Below are positions 1-7,322 of a DNA stretch of 17,298 bases, in pieces (within the stretch, counting starts at the first letter, position 1; every line of letters begins with the position of its first letter). This DNA is from JBOGTC01 sp050692055 (GTDB taxonomy: Bacteria > Chloroflexota > Limnocylindria > QHBO01). The position numbers and the translations under genes are program-made. The DNA is taken from the NCBI GenBank assembly GCA_050692055.1, contig JBOGTC010000028.1:1-17298 (forward strand). The letters are read 5' to 3'. A model generated the notes under the pieces. The model was given only the letters and a program-made list of their open reading frames with translations, was not told the DNA's origin and ran no database searches.

Positions 1-167
1 TCGATCACCATCCGGCGCTGGGGGCGTTCGACGCCGTGCTGGCGGCCGTGGCCCTGGAACGCGGTGCGGAGGCGCTCGTCTCGGCGGATCGGGCATTCGC
101 ATCGGTCCCGAACCTGCGATGGGTCGACCCGGCGACGCCGGCGCTGCGACGCCTCATCAACGGATGA
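1..167 (+). CDS. PIN-domain (VapC-like) ribonuclease, C-terminal fragment
   Basis: The gene runs in from the left edge; codons start at position 3 and give 54 residues before a TGA stop. The visible part has the AFDAVLAAVALERG helix and the LVSADRAFASVPNL strand/loop with a final WVDP. This is the usual C-terminal half of a PIN domain, with two of its acidic residues (the Asp of FDA and the Asp of SAD). PIN proteins are Mg-dependent endoribonucleases, most often VapC toxins of type II toxin-antitoxin pairs. The antitoxin would normally lie just upstream, outside the window, so toxin status cannot be confirmed. Family assignment rests on motif resemblance only. Confidence 0.75.
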   Translation, partial: DHHPALGAFDAVLAAVALERGAEALVSADRAFASVPNLRWVDPATPALRRLING

Positions 168-168
168 C

Positions 169-234
169 GGCCTGGACGGCTGCTACCAGATCAGGAGAGC
201 CGTCCCACATGGGGGACGTCTGCTGACCAGGCCT
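169..234 (+). other. Possible structured RNA segment after the PIN gene
   Basis: Two bases after the PIN stop codon, GGCCTGG (169-175) can pair with CCAGGCC (228-234). Inside this closing stem, ACGGCT (176-181) pairs with AGCCGT (198-203). GTCCC (202-206) can pair with GGGAC (213-217), although two bases of this third stem compete with the second. The result resembles a multi-branched RNA. It fits no riboswitch or tRNA that I recognise, there is no T-loop and no anticodon arm. High GC makes chance pairing likely, so this is only a candidate. Confidence 0.25.
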
Positions 235-261
235 CCTCCTCACCTGCCTGGGTACCAAAAT

Positions 262-312
262 AGAACAGAGAGGCCCGATCCACGCTCGGATCGGGGCCTC
301 TCTGGCTGTTCT
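262..312 (-). terminator. Strong hairpin, likely terminator for the minus-strand cupredoxin gene
   Basis: AGAACAG plus AGAGGCCCGATCC on the left arm pairs with GGATCGGGGCCTCTCT and CTGTTCT on the right arm, with one or two bulged bases and a five-base loop. The stem is about 20 bp. Read on the minus strand it is followed by TATTTTGG, a short T-run, which fits a rho-independent terminator for transcripts from the lipoprotein gene ending at 530. Read on the plus strand there is no T-tract, so it would end PIN-gene transcripts only weakly. Confidence 0.6.
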
Positions 313-529
313 AACCGATCCGCGCAGGCCTAGACCGTGCTCGCCTTCCGCGGCGCGTAGAGTCGGCTCTCACGCCTAGCGAGGCAGGTGTGGTCATGGG
401 CCACAACGACGGTCAGTTTCCCAGTGTCTGCCAAGTCCGCGAGTGACGTGAGGCCGGCCGTGTCGGGGCACCCGCATCCATGAGGCGCCGAACGGTAAAC
501 ACCGCCCCGGGAGGGTCACACTTTGGCCG
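313..529. other. Gene-free stretch
   Basis: No reading frame with family resemblance, no tRNA and no repeat was found between the hairpin at 262-312 and the stop codon of the cupredoxin gene. Together with 168-312 it forms an intergenic region of about 360 bases. Confidence 0.5.
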
Positions 530-925
530 CTACTCGACGACGGTGATGGTCATGTTCATCGACGGGTGGATGGTGCAGGTCAGGTTGTAGGTGCCTGGCG
601 AAAACCTGATCTGACTCGATCGGTCGCCGCTGGCCAGCGAGATGGCCTCCAAGGCCGGGCCCGCCACCTCGGTGCCGTTCTCGCCTTGGACGATCCGGTG
701 GTCGAAGCCGTCGTTGTTGGTGAACTCGATCGCCTCCCCGAACGCAACAGTGATGCTGGTCGGGATGAAGGCGCTGCCCGAGATGGTGATGGTGCCCCCT
801 TCCCCCTCGCCGTTGGCCGGGCTGGCCGAGGGGCTGGCGCAGGCGGCCAGCAGCAGGACCAGGGTCATGGTCCAGACGAGCCTGGAGCGGGCAAGACGGC
901 AAGCAGCGATCAGCGGGGCAGACAT
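530..925 (-). CDS. Cupredoxin-type blue-copper lipoprotein
   Basis: The 131-residue product starts at the ATG preceded by GAGGAGGAGG about ten bases upstream, which decides it over longer in-frame starts reaching 1063. Residues 1-29 form a lipoprotein signal ending in the lipobox LAAC (Cys29), then a Ser/Pro/Gly linker. Residues 45-131 form a plastocyanin-like beta-sandwich. The four type-1 copper ligands appear intact: His76 (after GF-D), Cys117, His120 and Met125, in the usual C-x2-H-x4-M spacing near the C terminus. It should be membrane-anchored on the outer face and carry electrons or bind copper. The next gene upstream on the same strand is an Nramp-like transporter, but 256 bases and a hairpin separate them, so an operon is doubtful. 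Confidence 0.88.
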   Translation of the reverse strand: MSAPLIAACRLARSRLVWTMTLVLLLAACASPSASPANGEGEGGTITISGSAFIPTSITVAFGEAIEFTNNDGFDHRIVQGENGTEVAGPALEAISLASGDRSSQIRFSPGTYNLTCTIHPSMNMTITVVE

Positions 926-1134
926 GGGTTGGTGACCTCCTCCTCGTGACATCGGAGCGGGTGTACCGATATTTGACGCATTGTGGGGCAGGCCCCACAC
1001 TGCCGCCCGCCCTCCGCCCACCTGGACGAGGCATGCCGACCTGATCGGGGGAACACTCGTCACCAGCTCCGAGGCTCGGCAGAACCCTTATCCGCGTTCG
1101 AGAGCCCGGTCCCTCACCTGCCTGGCCATACGTG

Positions 1135-1163
1135 GTGAGCTGCGGTCGGCGACCGCGGCTCAC
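1135..1163 (-). terminator. Long-stem hairpin after the Nramp-like gene
   Basis: GTGAGCTGCGGTC and GACCGCGGCTCAC form a 13-bp stem (one G-T wobble) around a GGC loop. It lies about 18 bases past the stop codon of the Nramp-like gene, where a terminator is expected. No T-tract follows on the minus strand, so it is either a U-less terminator or an mRNA 3'-end stabiliser. Confidence 0.5.
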
Positions 1164-1181
1164 ATCGGTCCGTCGGAATCA

Positions 1182-2699
1182 CTAGAACGTGACCAGCGGG
1201 TTGCCCGTGGTGAACTCGACGGCGAAGTTCACGAAGAAGAAGCCGAAGAAGAGCACGTTCGCGAGCAGGGCGACGTAGCCCCACCATCGGATCTGCGCCG
1301 GCCTCGGCAGGCGACGGTTCAGGTACATCACCCCGAACGGGATGATCAGCGCTGCCAGGTTCGACATGTTGGCCGAGATCCGGATCAGCTCCAGCGGCAG
1401 CGCTTGGAAGATGACGAAGGCGATGACCACGAACAGCACCGCCATGAATGGGTAGTAGAACCGCCGCGGATCGCCGCCGGTCATCCGTTGGAACGCGCCG
1501 CTGGTGCCGTTCCCGGCATCGGTCACGATCCGCACCAGCGATTCGAAGACCACCAGCTGCGTGCTGAACAGGATCAGCAGGCCGATCACCAGTGCCAGGT
1601 AGAAGAAGAAGTCGCCGTAGCCGGCCTGGAGCTGCGCCGCGGCGAAGGTCGGCATGTCGGCCGTGGTCGGCACGACGCCCGAGGCGCGCGACAGGTACCC
1701 GACCAGCGTGCTCGGGATGAGGATCCCCAGGATGGCGCCGACGAAGAAGACGCCCCACTGATCGAGCAGGATGAACCGGAACCATCGACGCCAGACCCGT
1801 TCGTTGCGCTCGTCGTCCGGGAAGGTCACCCCCGAGGTGAGCATCGCGCGCTGGTGACCCCCCACCATCCCGGCGATGGCGCCGGCCCGATGTCCCATCC
1901 CGTAGCCCTTATCGCGATAGTGCCCAATGATGAAGTAGTTCAGCCCCGATGCCAGGGCGGTGAAGCCGGCCAGCGCGCCCAGGTCGGTGGCGCTGCTGCC
2001 TGCAGGCGGCACGGCCGGCGTGACGAGCGAGGCGATGGCCTCACCCCACACCCCCAGCGGGACCACGATCACTGCGATGGCCGTGACCGAGATCAGGATG
2101 AACCCCACCATCACCCAGTTCGCGAGCTCGAGCGTGCGGCTGATGCGCTGCCCGAAGAGCGTGATGATGAACGCGATTGCCAGGAGCCCAACGGCATAGA
2201 GTCGCGCCTGCATTACCTCGCCGGCGTTCTCGGCGTCCTTCACGCGGCCGTTGATGAGCGCGAAGGCGCTGTCCCCGGCTCCCGCGGCCCAACCTCCCCA
2301 GATGAAGGCCATGAAGAACAGGAGCACTCCGAGTGGCACCCACAGCAGGAAGCCGGGCGGGATGCGCCCGAAGGCCACCACCGGTACCTCGCCGGTGGCC
2401 ACCGTGAATCGCGCGAGCTCGACGTTGTAGAAGACCTGGAGGAGGGCCGACGCGAGGATGATCCAGCCGATGCCGACGAACCCGTAGGTCGCGAAGTTGA
2501 ACGGTCCCAGCAGCCACTCTCCGCTGCCGATGGACACGCCCAGCGCGATGAGGCTGGGGCCAATGATCGCCGAGATGAGCACGCGCCTCGTGATCCGGGG
2601 CTGGCCCACCACCTCCTCGGGGGTGGGCAGATCCATGACCGGAAGCGGCGGACGACTCACGCCGATCTGGTAGGACTCCGCGGGGGTGGTGGCGGACAT
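1182..2699 (-). CDS. Nramp-like (SLC11-related) membrane transporter
   Basis: The 505-residue protein starts at the ATG with GGAGGAG five bases upstream; a longer in-frame start at 2756 lacks an RBS and would include the promoter. It has about eleven hydrophobic segments. The first (about 41-66) reads IIGPSLIALGVSIGSGEW, matching the GPG...(D/G) region of Nramp TM1. The metal-coordinating Asp-Pro-Gly-Asn motif is replaced by Gly-Ser-Gly-Glu-Trp (58-62). The TM6 region (about 251-271, SGLNYFIIGHYRDKGYGMGH) also lacks the canonical Met-Pro-His. A hydrophilic stretch rich in Arg and Asp (290-305) looks cytoplasmic. True Nramps import Mn/Fe with protons; this divergent branch has no safe substrate, and an organic solute or Mg is possible. 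Fold assignment is fairly secure, function is not. Confidence 0.7.
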   Translation of the reverse strand: MSATTPAESYQIGVSRPPLPVMDLPTPEEVVGQPRITRRVLISAIIGPSLIALGVSIGSGEWLLGPFNFATYGFVGIGWIILASALLQVFYNVELARFTVATGEVPVVAFGRIPPGFLLWVPLGVLLFFMAFIWGGWAAGAGDSAFALINGRVKDAENAGEVMQARLYAVGLLAIAFIITLFGQRISRTLELANWVMVGFILISVTAIAVIVVPLGVWGEAIASLVTPAVPPAGSSATDLGALAGFTALASGLNYFIIGHYRDKGYGMGHRAGAIAGMVGGHQRAMLTSGVTFPDDERNERVWRRWFRFILLDQWGVFFVGAILGILIPSTLVGYLSRASGVVPTTADMPTFAAAQLQAGYGDFFFYLALVIGLLILFSTQLVVFESLVRIVTDAGNGTSGAFQRMTGGDPRRFYYPFMAVLFVVIAFVIFQALPLELIRISANMSNLAALIIPFGVMYLNRRLPRPAQIRWWGYVALLANVLFFGFFFVNFAVEFTTGNPLVTF

Positions 2700-2727
2700 C
2701 GCGTCTCCTCCGAGCGGTGCTGCCATG

Positions 2728-2756
2728 ATCATAGGCCCAACGCCCACGGCCCCCAA
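2728..2756 (-). promoter_or_regulatory. Sigma-70-type promoter of the Nramp-like gene
   Basis: On the minus strand TTGGGG (2756-2751) and TATGAT (2733-2728) are separated by exactly 17 bases and lie about 29 bases upstream of the start codon, leaving room for the GGAGGAG RBS. The -10 box is near consensus and the -35 box is fair. Confidence 0.5.
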
Positions 2757-2815
2757 GACCTAATCCTCTCAAGGCCGAGAAGCGCCGATCGCGGCCACCG
2801 ACTTCGCGACAACGT

Positions 2816-2850
2816 GAGACTTGACGGGACACGACGTCTTACATAGTCTC
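2816..2850 (+). promoter_or_regulatory. Possible promoter/operator of the TetR-ABC operon
   Basis: TTGACG (2821-2826) is a good -35 box. A weak -10 (CATAGT, 2842-2847) follows at a 15-base spacing. GAGACT (2816-2821) and AGTCTC (2845-2850) form an inverted repeat enclosing it. TetR proteins often bind palindromes over their own promoter, so this is a candidate autoregulatory site. The half-sites are short and far apart, so the assignment is weak. Confidence 0.3.
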
Positions 2851-2856
2851 GCAGAC

Positions 2857-3621
2857 ATGGCACTCAGCGCAGACCCGACCATCCATCGCCAGGTCGTGAC
2901 CGCCGCGCGCACGCTGCTGGGCCAGGACGCAGGGGCGCCGATCGCGCGAATCGCCCGCGAGGCAGGCGTCTCCCGCGCGACGCTGTATCGCCACTTCGGA
3001 TCCCGCGACGCCCTGCTGCAGGCCGTGGAGATGGAGCCACCGACTCCGGCGCGCGAGCGGGTATTGGCAGCCGCCGCCGAGCTCATCGGCCAGGGCGGTC
3101 TCCACGCCTTCAGCATGGAGCAGCTGGCGACCGCGGCCGGGGTGTCTCGCGCCACGGTCTATCGCCTCTTCCCGACCAAGGCGGCGCTCTTCGGCGAGGT
3201 CGTCCGGCATTTCTCGCCGTTCCAGCCCCTGGTGACGCTGCTCGCTGAGCACGGTGATCGCCCGCCGGACGAGGTGATCCCACGCATCACCCACCTGTTC
3301 GCAGCGGTGGGGGCCGCACGCATCGGAATCATGCGTGGCGTCCTGCTCGAAGCCCTGTCGGTGAGGCCGGATGCGGTCCGCGGTATCCAGCCGTTCATGC
3401 CGGAGGCATTGGCGGCGCTGGGCGGCTACCTCGTGCGCAACATGCAGGCCGGCCTGATCAGACCGATGCACCCGCTCCTCGCCGTCCAGGCCGTCCTGGG
3501 CCCGATCGCCTTCCACCTACTCTCGCGACGGCTCGCCGAGCGGGTGGTCGGCTTCGACGTGCCGATTCAGGAGGTGGTGGACCAGCTCACCGCCAGCATC
3601 CTGGGCGGGCTGACGGCATGA
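2857..3621 (+). CDS. TetR/AcrR-family regulator with two tandem HTH domains
   Basis: The 254-residue protein starts at ATG 2857; a TTG twelve codons upstream coincides with the putative -35 box and is rejected. Two complete TetR N-terminal helix-turn-helix units follow each other. The first (about 29-52) reads IAREAGVSRATLYRHFGSRDALL and the second (about 86-112) QLATAAGVSRATVYRLFPTKAALF. An all-helical ligand-binding/dimerisation region (about 120-254) follows. Usual TetR proteins are about 200 residues with one HTH, so the extra domain explains the length. Its stop overlaps the start of the ABC ATPase (ATGA), so it most likely controls the exporter, probably as a drug- or metabolite-responsive repressor. 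Confidence 0.88.
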   Translation: MALSADPTIHRQVVTAARTLLGQDAGAPIARIAREAGVSRATLYRHFGSRDALLQAVEMEPPTPARERVLAAAAELIGQGGLHAFSMEQLATAAGVSRATVYRLFPTKAALFGEVVRHFSPFQPLVTLLAEHGDRPPDEVIPRITHLFAAVGAARIGIMRGVLLEALSVRPDAVRGIQPFMPEALAALGGYLVRNMQAGLIRPMHPLLAVQAVLGPIAFHLLSRRLAERVVGFDVPIQEVVDQLTASILGGLTA

Positions 3622-4325
3622 CACCGATGGCGATCGAAGCCCGCGACGTCCGGAAGCGCTTCGGCACGGTCGCCGCGCTCGATGGCGTGAATCTCCGGGT
3701 CCCGGCCGGCATGGTCTACGGCCTGCTGGGCCCCAACGGCGCGGGCAAGACGACGCTCATCCGCGCGCTCGTCGGCCTCGTCAAGCCGGAGAGCGGCGAG
3801 CTCCGCGTGCTGGGCGCGCGCATGCCGCGGCGGGAGGTGCTGGCCAGCATCGGCTACATGACCCAGGCGGCCGCCCTCTACCCCGATCTCAGAGCCGAGG
3901 AGAACGTTCGCTTCTTCGCCCGCGTGCAGGGCGGCGGCGATGTCGAGGCCGCGCTGCGCTTCGTCGACCTGTGGGACCGACGGACGTCGATCACCGGCAC
4001 GCTGTCCGGTGGCATGCGCACGCGGCTGTCGCTGGCCTGCGCGCTGGTGCATCGGCCCTCGTTGCTCCTGCTGGACGAGCCGACCGTGGGCGTCGATCCG
4101 CTGCTCCGGGCCCAGCTCTGGCACGGCCTGCGCGAGATGGCCGCTGCCGGCACCACCATCCTCGTCTCCAGCCACGTGATGGACGAGGCGGAGCGCGCCG
4201 ACCGGCTGGGCCTGATCCTTGACGGGCGGCTCCTGGCCGAGGGCAGCGTGCCCGAGCTGCTGACACTGGCCGGCGTCGACAGCCTCGAGGACGCCTTCCT
4301 CACGCTCTCCGGGGCGACGCGATGA
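3618..4325 (+). CDS. ABC-2-type exporter, ATP-binding subunit
   Basis: The 235-residue single ABC domain has Walker A GPNGAGKTT (38-46), Q-loop Gln83, signature LSGGM (129-133), Walker B LLLLDEP with catalytic Glu154, and H-loop His186. The PNGAGKTT form, an N-terminal start only a few residues before the first strand, and the neighbouring ABC-2 permease place it with drug/antibiotic and polymer exporters (DrrA/CcmA-like). It starts inside the TetR stop codon and ends inside the permease start codon, both ATGA overlaps, so the three genes are translationally coupled. The cargo is unknown. Confidence 0.92.
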   Translation: MTPMAIEARDVRKRFGTVAALDGVNLRVPAGMVYGLLGPNGAGKTTLIRALVGLVKPESGELRVLGARMPRREVLASIGYMTQAAALYPDLRAEENVRFFARVQGGGDVEAALRFVDLWDRRTSITGTLSGGMRTRLSLACALVHRPSLLLLDEPTVGVDPLLRAQLWHGLREMAAAGTTILVSSHVMDEAERADRLGLILDGRLLAEGSVPELLTLAGVDSLEDAFLTLSGATR

Positions 4326-5407
4326 GCATGAAGCGCACTCTCGCCATCACGGCGCGCCTGCTGGCCCAGTTCCGCCACGACCGCCGGACCCTCGCCGTCC
4401 TGTTCGTCGCTCCACTCGTCATCCTGGGCCTGTTCGCCATCCTCTTCCAGACGGATGCGGCCGTGCCGCGCGTCGGCGTGCAGGCCGATGACTCCGCCAT
4501 TGCGCCCCTGGTCGTCGAAGCGCTGGAGGAGGCCGATACGGTCGAGGCCATCACCCTCGACGCTGCTGATGATGGCGACGCGCTCCTGCGCGACGGGGAG
4601 CTGGACGCCTACCTCGTCCTGCCCGATGCGCCGGACTCCGAGGGGGTCCTGCGTCCCGAGATCGTGGTCGAAGGGACCGATCCGCAGGTCGGACGGATCG
4701 TGCCGGCGGCGCTTCAGCAGGCCGTGCTGGCTGGTGCGCCGTCGGGCACCCCGGCGTTCGAGCCGGAGATCCGCTCGCTCTTCGGCGGGGACTCTGATCT
4801 CGACACGCTCGATCTGCTCGGCGGCCCGTTCATCGGTCTGCTGGTCTTCCTCCTGGTCTACCTGGTGACAAGCGTCGCATTCCTGCGAGAGCGGTCGCTC
4901 GGCACGCTCGAGCGGCTGATGGCCAGTCCGCTGCGCCGTACCGAGATCGTGGTGGGCTACATGCTCGGCTTCACGTTCTTGGCGCTCATCCAGGCGGCTG
5001 AGGTGATCGGCTTCGGCCTGGTGGTGCTCGACCTGTACAACGCCGGATCGATCTGGCTCATCTTCGGGATCGCGGTGCTCCTGGCGCTTGGCGCCGTCAA
5101 CCTCGGCATCTTCCTGTCGACCTTCGCGCGGAACGAGTTCCAGGCGGTGCAGTTCATCCCGCTGGTCGTGGTGCCTCAGGTCCTCCTCTCGGGCTTGCTG
5201 GTGCCCGTCGAGTCCGAGCCGCAATGGCTGCAGGTCGTGTCGAATGCGCTGCCGCTGACCTACGCGGTGGACGCGCTGCGAGAGGTGATGCTGCGTGGCG
5301 CCGACCTCACGTCGTCGGCGGTGCAGCTGGACGTCGCGGTCCTCGCCGGATTCTTCGTGCTGGCCGTGGTGGCCGCGGCCACGACGCTACGTCGAGAAGT
5401 GGCGTAG
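4322..5407 (+). CDS. ABC-2-type exporter, membrane subunit
   Basis: This 361-residue protein has one membrane helix near the N terminus (about 24-42), a long extracytoplasmic domain of about 130 residues, then five to six helices (from about 176). This is the ABC-2 permease plan seen in YhgE/DrrB/YbhR-like proteins. LRERSLGTLERLMASPLRRTE, just after the second helix, is the conserved cytoplasmic coupling segment (ERE.GTLE.L..SPL) of the family. VLLSGLLVPVE and LPLTYAVDALREVML are further hallmarks. It works with the ATPase encoded immediately upstream, most likely as a homodimer pumping a small hydrophobic compound out of the cell. Confidence 0.92.
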   Translation: MSMKRTLAITARLLAQFRHDRRTLAVLFVAPLVILGLFAILFQTDAAVPRVGVQADDSAIAPLVVEALEEADTVEAITLDAADDGDALLRDGELDAYLVLPDAPDSEGVLRPEIVVEGTDPQVGRIVPAALQQAVLAGAPSGTPAFEPEIRSLFGGDSDLDTLDLLGGPFIGLLVFLLVYLVTSVAFLRERSLGTLERLMASPLRRTEIVVGYMLGFTFLALIQAAEVIGFGLVVLDLYNAGSIWLIFGIAVLLALGAVNLGIFLSTFARNEFQAVQFIPLVVVPQVLLSGLLVPVESEPQWLQVVSNALPLTYAVDALREVMLRGADLTSSAVQLDVAVLAGFFVLAVVAAATTLRREVA

Positions 5408-5425
5408 GCCAAAGGCGCCTACGCC
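5401..5425 (+). terminator. Hairpin at the end of the exporter operon
   Basis: GGCGTAGG (5401-5408, covering the permease stop) pairs perfectly with CCTACGCC (5418-5425) around a nine-base loop. Only TT follows, so it is a weak intrinsic terminator at best. Confidence 0.4.
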
Positions 5426-5461
5426 TTCCGCGACCGCGGCCGGTGTGTACACAAGCGGCCG

Positions 5462-5883
5462 ATGAGTCATGGGCTTGGACCCCAGGTGCATCCACCAGGC
5501 AGCGGCGAACGCTTCGCCGGCGCCGGCGGCGACGCGATGACGCTGCGCCTCGAGACTTCGGGACCCGACCCGATCACCGTCGTCGAGGACGAGAGCTCGG
5601 ACATGGAGCCCTTGTTGCCTCACAGCCATCCCTGGGACGAGCTCGTCTACGTCCTCGACGGAGAGATGTCGCTGACGTGTGGCGATCAGACGCTGGTTGC
5701 CGCGCTGGGACGCTGGCCACGTTGCCGCGCGGCGTCCCGCACACCCTTCACGTGACGAAGCCGCCGGCGCGTTTCCTCCGCAAACGACTGAGCGTCGGAA
5801 CCGGCGCCGTCACATTGGCGTGCCAGGCGGGACTTGGGCGCGCGGCCACCCGCCGTGCGTCAGGATGGATCGGCGACCTGTGA
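5462..5883 (+). pseudogene. Cupin-domain protein, frameshifted
   Basis: The frame opening at ATG 5462 gives a typical small cupin start: a VHPPGSGER segment, then LPHSHPWDELVYVLDGEMSL, which is cupin motif 1 with its HxH and Glu. After DQTLVAA (about 5700) this frame turns to unrelated sequence and stops at 5755. The other frame then supplies exactly what motif 2 should be: AGTLATLPRGVPHTLHVT, then PARFL, running on to a stop at 5883. One inserted or lost base at about 5695-5715 explains this. Beyond PARFL the C terminus looks unlike a cupin and overlaps the convergent MFS gene by 24 bases. It is either a decayed gene or a sequence error; the enzymatic or binding role of the intact form is unknown. 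Confidence 0.7.
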
Positions 5884-7236
5884 TTCGCCAAGGTTCAGCA
5901 TCGGTCCACCAGCTGCCTCGCGCAGGTGGTAGCCGAGGTACACGACCGCGAAACCGGCGAGCACTGCAGCCCCGGCGATCGGCATCACCAGCTGGATCCC
6001 AAGCGGCTCTGCCGAGGTGCTGCCGAAGACGCCCAGGATGACGCCGAAGAGGACCGCCGAGGCGGCCTGAGCCAGCTTCTCGAGCGTCTTGAACATGCCG
6101 TAGTAGATCGCCGCGCGGCCCTGCCCGGTGCGCCGGGCGTCCTCGTCGATGACGTCGGCCACCATGGCGCCCGGGAAGACGAACAGCGCCGCAAACCCCA
6201 GCCCGGAGAGCGAGACGAGCACCAGTGCCTGGGCAAACAGGCCCATCGCCGGCAGGATGGGCTGGTAGGCACCCAGCGCCAGGAAGATCAGGTACATGCC
6301 CAGCGCCGCCATGGACCCCGCATACAGGGCGCGCTTGGAGAGGCGCCTGGCGCCCAACGTCATGCCCGGCAGGGCCAGCAGGACGAAGAGGGTCACGCCT
6401 CCGGTGAACCAGGTGACGTCGTCGCGGCTGACGCCCAGCCAGACGGTCAGGTAGAAGGGGAGCAGCATGATGAGCAGCTGGTAGCCGAGGTTGAAGAGCA
6501 TGAAGCTCGCGGCCAGGGCCAGGAACGCTCGGTGGCGCAGGGCGTCCAGGAGTGAGCGGAAGAGGAGAGGCCGCTGGGCCGGAGGCGGGTCGGTGGCACG
6601 CAGCGTCCCGCGTCGCCACAGCCCGAAGAGCATGGTGTAGAGCGCCACCACTGCGACCACGGCCAGGACCAGCCCCATCCCGCCAAAGCCGAATGCGCCG
6701 ATCAGCAGGGGGCTCAGGACAAGACCGATGACCACGCCGAAGATGGCGAAGAAGACCTTCCAGGCGCCCAGGCTGACCCGCTCCGGCGAGGTGCTCACCA
6801 GCTCTGCCTGGAGGGCGTCGTACGGTGCCTCCACCACGGTCCTGCCCAGGAAGAAGAGCTGGATGACGACGAAGAAGAAGATGAGGTTCAGGAGCGTCGC
6901 CTCGGGGTCGGGCGGACTCCAGATGAGCCAGAAGCCAATGGCCACCAGCGGCGTGCCGAGCAGGAGGAACGGGATGCGCCGGCCCCACCGGCTGCGGGTC
7001 CGATCGCTCCACCAGCCGATGACCGGATCGTCGAAGATCTCGATGAACCGGCCGAGCCCCAGGACCACGCCGACCAGCGCCACGGGCAGGCGCTCCGGCA
7101 CGCCTGCGCCCTCCGCGCCCGAGTAGAAGAAGACGAGCCATAGGCTCTGGCTCCAGAAAAGCGCCGAGTTGCCGAGGCTGGCAACGCCGTAGAGGAGCTT
7201 GTCGACCAAGGGCAGGCTGGCCGCGCGCGCCATCAT
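5860..7236 (-). CDS. GPH-family MFS cation symporter (sugar/glycoside type)
   Basis: The 458-residue protein has twelve predicted membrane helices. The diagnostic loop between helices 2 and 3 (about 69-90) contains DDPVIGWWSDRT and RWGRRIPF. This matches the glycoside-pentoside-hexuronide:cation symporter signature (MelB/XynT-like, MFS_2). The N terminus DKLLYGVASLGNSALFW also matches. Characterised relatives import sugars or glycosides with H+ or Na+; the substrate here is not predictable. Starts at 7236 and 7233 are both possible. A TAGACT box only six bases upstream suggests a leaderless transcript. Its end overlaps the broken cupin gene on the opposite strand. Confidence 0.9.
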   Translation of the reverse strand: MMARAASLPLVDKLLYGVASLGNSALFWSQSLWLVFFYSGAEGAGVPERLPVALVGVVLGLGRFIEIFDDPVIGWWSDRTRSRWGRRIPFLLLGTPLVAIGFWLIWSPPDPEATLLNLIFFFVVIQLFFLGRTVVEAPYDALQAELVSTSPERVSLGAWKVFFAIFGVVIGLVLSPLLIGAFGFGGMGLVLAVVAVVALYTMLFGLWRRGTLRATDPPPAQRPLLFRSLLDALRHRAFLALAASFMLFNLGYQLLIMLLPFYLTVWLGVSRDDVTWFTGGVTLFVLLALPGMTLGARRLSKRALYAGSMAALGMYLIFLALGAYQPILPAMGLFAQALVLVSLSGLGFAALFVFPGAMVADVIDEDARRTGQGRAAIYYGMFKTLEKLAQAASAVLFGVILGVFGSTSAEPLGIQLVMPIAGAAVLAGFAVVYLGYHLREAAGGPMLNLGESQVADPS

Positions 7237-7242
7237 CCCGCC

Positions 7243-7248
7243 AGTCTA
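7243..7248 (-). promoter_or_regulatory. -10-like box for the MFS gene
   Basis: TAGACT on the minus strand lies six bases before the ATG at 7236, which would place transcription initiation at the start codon. The nearest -35-like hexamer (TTACGG, 7273-7268) has a long 19-base spacer, so support is limited. Confidence 0.3.
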
Positions 7249-7288
7249 TCCAAGAGCCTCGGTGGCTCCGTAATGGGTGCCATCGGCA

Positions 7289-7318
7289 TTGCCCGGCCTC
7301 AATGTCGAGTGCTAGTAT
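7289..7318 (+). promoter_or_regulatory. Promoter of the DUF4399 lipoprotein gene
   Basis: TTGCCC (7289-7294) and TAGTAT (7313-7318) are separated by 18 bases. Transcription would begin at about the ATG at 7323, so the message is probably leaderless; no RBS is visible before that ATG. Confidence 0.45.
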
Positions 7319-7322
7319 CGCG

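Noticed and set aside
169..234. tRNA gene
   Set aside because: The fold lacks the T-loop GTTCRA sequence, a proper anticodon arm and an acceptor of the right length.
981..2846. A 621-codon open frame on the plus strand
   Set aside because: It is antisense to the Nramp-like gene. Its translation is full of His, Arg, Glu and Asp with no domain, as expected for the complement of GC-rich coding DNA.
3878..5224. A 448-codon open frame on the minus strand
   Set aside because: It is antisense to the ABC ATPase and permease; its composition is charge-rich and low in hydrophobics and no motif is present.
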